Origin: CAYXTW01 sp964452645
Lineage (GTDB): Bacteria > Zixibacteria > MSB-5A5 > GN15 > PGXB01
Direction of reading: 5' to 3'
DNA: 46,247 bases
Assembly: GCA_964452645.1 (NCBI GenBank)
Contig: CAYVMO010000026.1
Location: forward strand, 1 to 46,247
Made by a program: the position numbers and the translations under genes. Numbering within the stretch: position 1 is the stretch's first letter; the number at the start of each line of letters is the position of its first letter. The notes under the pieces are model-generated. The model made no database searches, was not told where the DNA came from, and saw nothing but the letters and a program-made list of their open reading frames with translations. This document shows, piece after piece, positions 44,673-46,247 of this stretch.

Positions 44673-46247
44673 TTACTTAAGCAAAATCATCTTTCTGGTC
44701 AGGCTATTTTCATTGGCGGATAGTCGATAGAAATATAAGCCACTGGCAACTTCCTGATTATATTTGTCGCGGCCGTCCCATTCAGTGTGATAAGTCCCGG
44801 CCGGGATTGTCATATTCAATAACTCAACGACCTTTTCGCCTAAGATATTATAAACGGCCAGGGAAATATGGGCTCTGCTCTTCATTGAAAACGAAATGCG
44901 GGTTGTCGAGTTGAATGGGTTGGGAATATTCTGGCTCAGACTGAAATGCTCCGGCAGAATATTATCATCCACGATTTCGACATCGGTAGAATTGATATAT
45001 TTGGCTTTTGCTTTTGCGGCGACTGATATCAGGTTGGGTAAAGTATCCGATGCCGAAATGGCAAAGACGGCCGTGTCCATCCCTCCTGACACTAATGTAA
45101 ACGGCCCGGTCGAAATTACCTGCGTAAAATAGCCGATATTATGTTCAAGAGAGTCGAAAGTATCTGTCGACAGCGCCTGATATTTATCCGATTCGGAGAG
45201 CTTAAATAACGGTGCAGCAACAGGACGCATCAGTATTTTCTGGCCTGATGCCCCTTCCGAGTTTATTACTGAAATGCCGCGGCATATAGCCGAATCATAA
45301 TAGGGAACACCGACAGACGGATAGTACACGTAACCCAGGTTTTCGCCCGGCACAAAACCGGCCCCTTCTTTGGAATTCGTTAAATATTCCCAGTCAAAAA
45401 ACAGACCGACATAAAGATTTTCCAGTAGAGAATCGGAAATGTTTTTTACGACATATTCAAGGATTACAAAATCCTGATCGGGGTAATCGTTCCAGCTAAA
45501 AGTCTTCTGTTGAATTTCCAGACCCATCGGATTTTCGGCTTTACTGTCATTAAAAATCGAAAACGTTTCCTGATCGGCGATCGTGCCGGGTGCACTTACT
45601 GCCAAATCGCCGCCGGGAGATACGGCAAAATCATTATCCGGCTCCTGAACCACTGTCCGCGCCCCGTCGGAGACATGTAATGAATCGATCCCGATCATGA
45701 ATGCCGCTTCCCAGATTTCGTTTCTCGTTGTATCGCCATACCGAAATCCATAGTAACCCAGCGGATAAAAACTGCTGTAATTGAATCCGAATTGCCCGAA
45801 ATTCGACACTGTGAAACGAAGACTGTCATTATGATGGGTATAAAAGCCGACCTGCGGCTTATTACCAACCTGTATATACAATTTACTTTGGGTTTGATAG
45901 CCATTGGCACCGTACAAATCAAAATCAACCGACAGCATCGTTCCCGATTTTGTCGTATCATCGATGACTGCCTCGAATTGAATATCACTACTGACCGTAT
46001 CATTCGACCCGATTGTTCCGAAATACAGGCTGTCGGTAATGACCGAAATTCTTGTATCGTTCGTTGCAATCAAACCGTAAACCGAATCGATCGATAGGCC
46101 GACGTTTTTTATGACGACATAACCGCTGACAGTTTCACCCGGATTTACATAGCTATGGTCAAAAGAATAGACTTTCAAGTCGGATTCCGGGGTTGGCGAA
46201 AGCGCTTCCATCGCTGCCGGGATATAAATCATTCCCCAGCCGAAATC
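44673..46247 (-). CDS. C-terminal part of a secreted subtilase-like protein with FlgD-type sorting domain (partial)
   Basis: At least 524 residues; the gene runs off the right edge of the window, so the start is missing. The first residues visible, DFGWGMIYIPAAMEAL, resemble the last helix of a subtilisin-like protease domain (typically YGWGxIDAxxAV), so the missing part is probably the protease. Beta-sandwich domains follow (about 25-420). The C-terminus has LSQNIPNPFNSTTRISFSM, then YNILGEKVVEL, AGTYHTEWDGRD, ASGLYFYRLSA and a final RKMILLK. This is a FlgD-Ig/type-IX sorting domain that sends proteins to the cell surface. A shorter frame could start at the Met at 46232, but the five in-frame codons upstream argue against that. 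Confidence 0.82.
   Translation of the reverse strand, partial: DFGWGMIYIPAAMEALSPTPESDLKVYSFDHSYVNPGETVSGYVVIKNVGLSIDSVYGLIATNDTRISVITDSLYFGTIGSNDTVSSDIQFEAVIDDTTKSGTMLSVDFDLYGANGYQTQSKLYIQVGNKPQVGFYTHHNDSLRFTVSNFGQFGFNYSSFYPLGYYGFRYGDTTRNEIWEAAFMIGIDSLHVSDGARTVVQEPDNDFAVSPGGDLAVSAPGTIADQETFSIFNDSKAENPMGLEIQQKTFSWNDYPDQDFVILEYVVKNISDSLLENLYVGLFFDWEYLTNSKEGAGFVPGENLGYVYYPSVGVPYYDSAICRGISVINSEGASGQKILMRPVAAPLFKLSESDKYQALSTDTFDSLEHNIGYFTQVISTGPFTLVSGGMDTAVFAISASDTLPNLISVAAKAKAKYINSTDVEIVDDNILPEHFSLSQNIPNPFNSTTRISFSMKSRAHISLAVYNILGEKVVELLNMTIPAGTYHTEWDGRDKYNQEVASGLYFYRLSANENSLTRKMILLK

Noticed and set aside
1..46247. CRISPR arrays, insertion sequences and rRNA genes
   Set aside because: I looked for regularly spaced repeats, terminal inverted repeats with transposase frames, and rRNA-like sequence and found none.

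Overview
The window looks like chromosomal DNA of an uncultivated anaerobic Gram-negative bacterium of the FCB type; Zixibacteria or a neighbouring candidate phylum is my best guess. This is inferred from gene content, not from a marker gene. The outer membrane is shown by a TonB-dependent receptor, a PorV-like barrel and FlgD/type-IX-like C-terminal sorting domains. Anaerobic energy or sulfur metabolism is shown by an Hdr-like operon with TusA and DsrE proteins. Two Hanks-type kinases and two sigma-54 activators supply regulation. The standard genetic code is used.

Layout. 0-0.3 kb: a broken secreted-protein fragment. 0.5-8.3 kb: a membrane Ser/Thr kinase with a PD40 propeller, a class C beta-lactamase-fold hydrolase, and a cytosolic Ser/Thr kinase with TolB-like and TPR domains. 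8.3-14 kb: a GAF sigma-54 activator, followed by a lipoprotein gene and an outer-membrane-protein/radical-SAM pair. The two transcription units share near-identical -24/-12 promoters. 14.6-22.9 kb (minus strand): a translationally coupled operon TusA, MvhD-like, HdrA-GltD-HdrA chimera, HdrA, small winged helix, HdrC, HdrB/D-like and DsrE, then a kinase-fold/BON protein. Just upstream lies a two-cysteine ArsR regulator. 23.6-27.2 kb: a PAS sigma-54 activator, a -24/-12 promoter, and a run of small genes (DUF2173, a Cys-rich 63-residue protein, SEC-C, cupin, DUF1858). 27.2-28.7 kb: gene debris and tRNA-tail-like sequence.

27.8-44.6 kb: a segment bounded by a roughly 220 bp direct repeat. At the right end the repeat abuts an intact tRNA-Glu(TTC); at the left end it abuts a decayed copy of the tRNA 3' end, so this looks like an old island at tRNA-Glu. 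It carries a TonB receptor / FG-GAP secreted protein / PorV operon, a PD40 lipoprotein, and a three-gene set that I consider the most interesting part. That set is a KamA-family aminomutase with glutamate-type rather than lysine-type substrate residues, an intact M20 metallopeptidase, and a Ddl-like ATP-grasp ligase fused to an M20 domain that has lost most of its metal ligands. 44.7-46.2 kb: the C-terminal part of a secreted subtilase-like protein running off the window.

How the genes may work together. The Hdr operon probably moves sulfane sulfur (TusA, DsrE) and electrons through an NAD(P)H-linked flavo-iron-sulfur complex, under ArsR control. The aminomutase set plausibly makes a beta-amino acid, ligates it into a small peptide and hydrolyses that peptide again. 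Both statements are inference from domain content and gene order.
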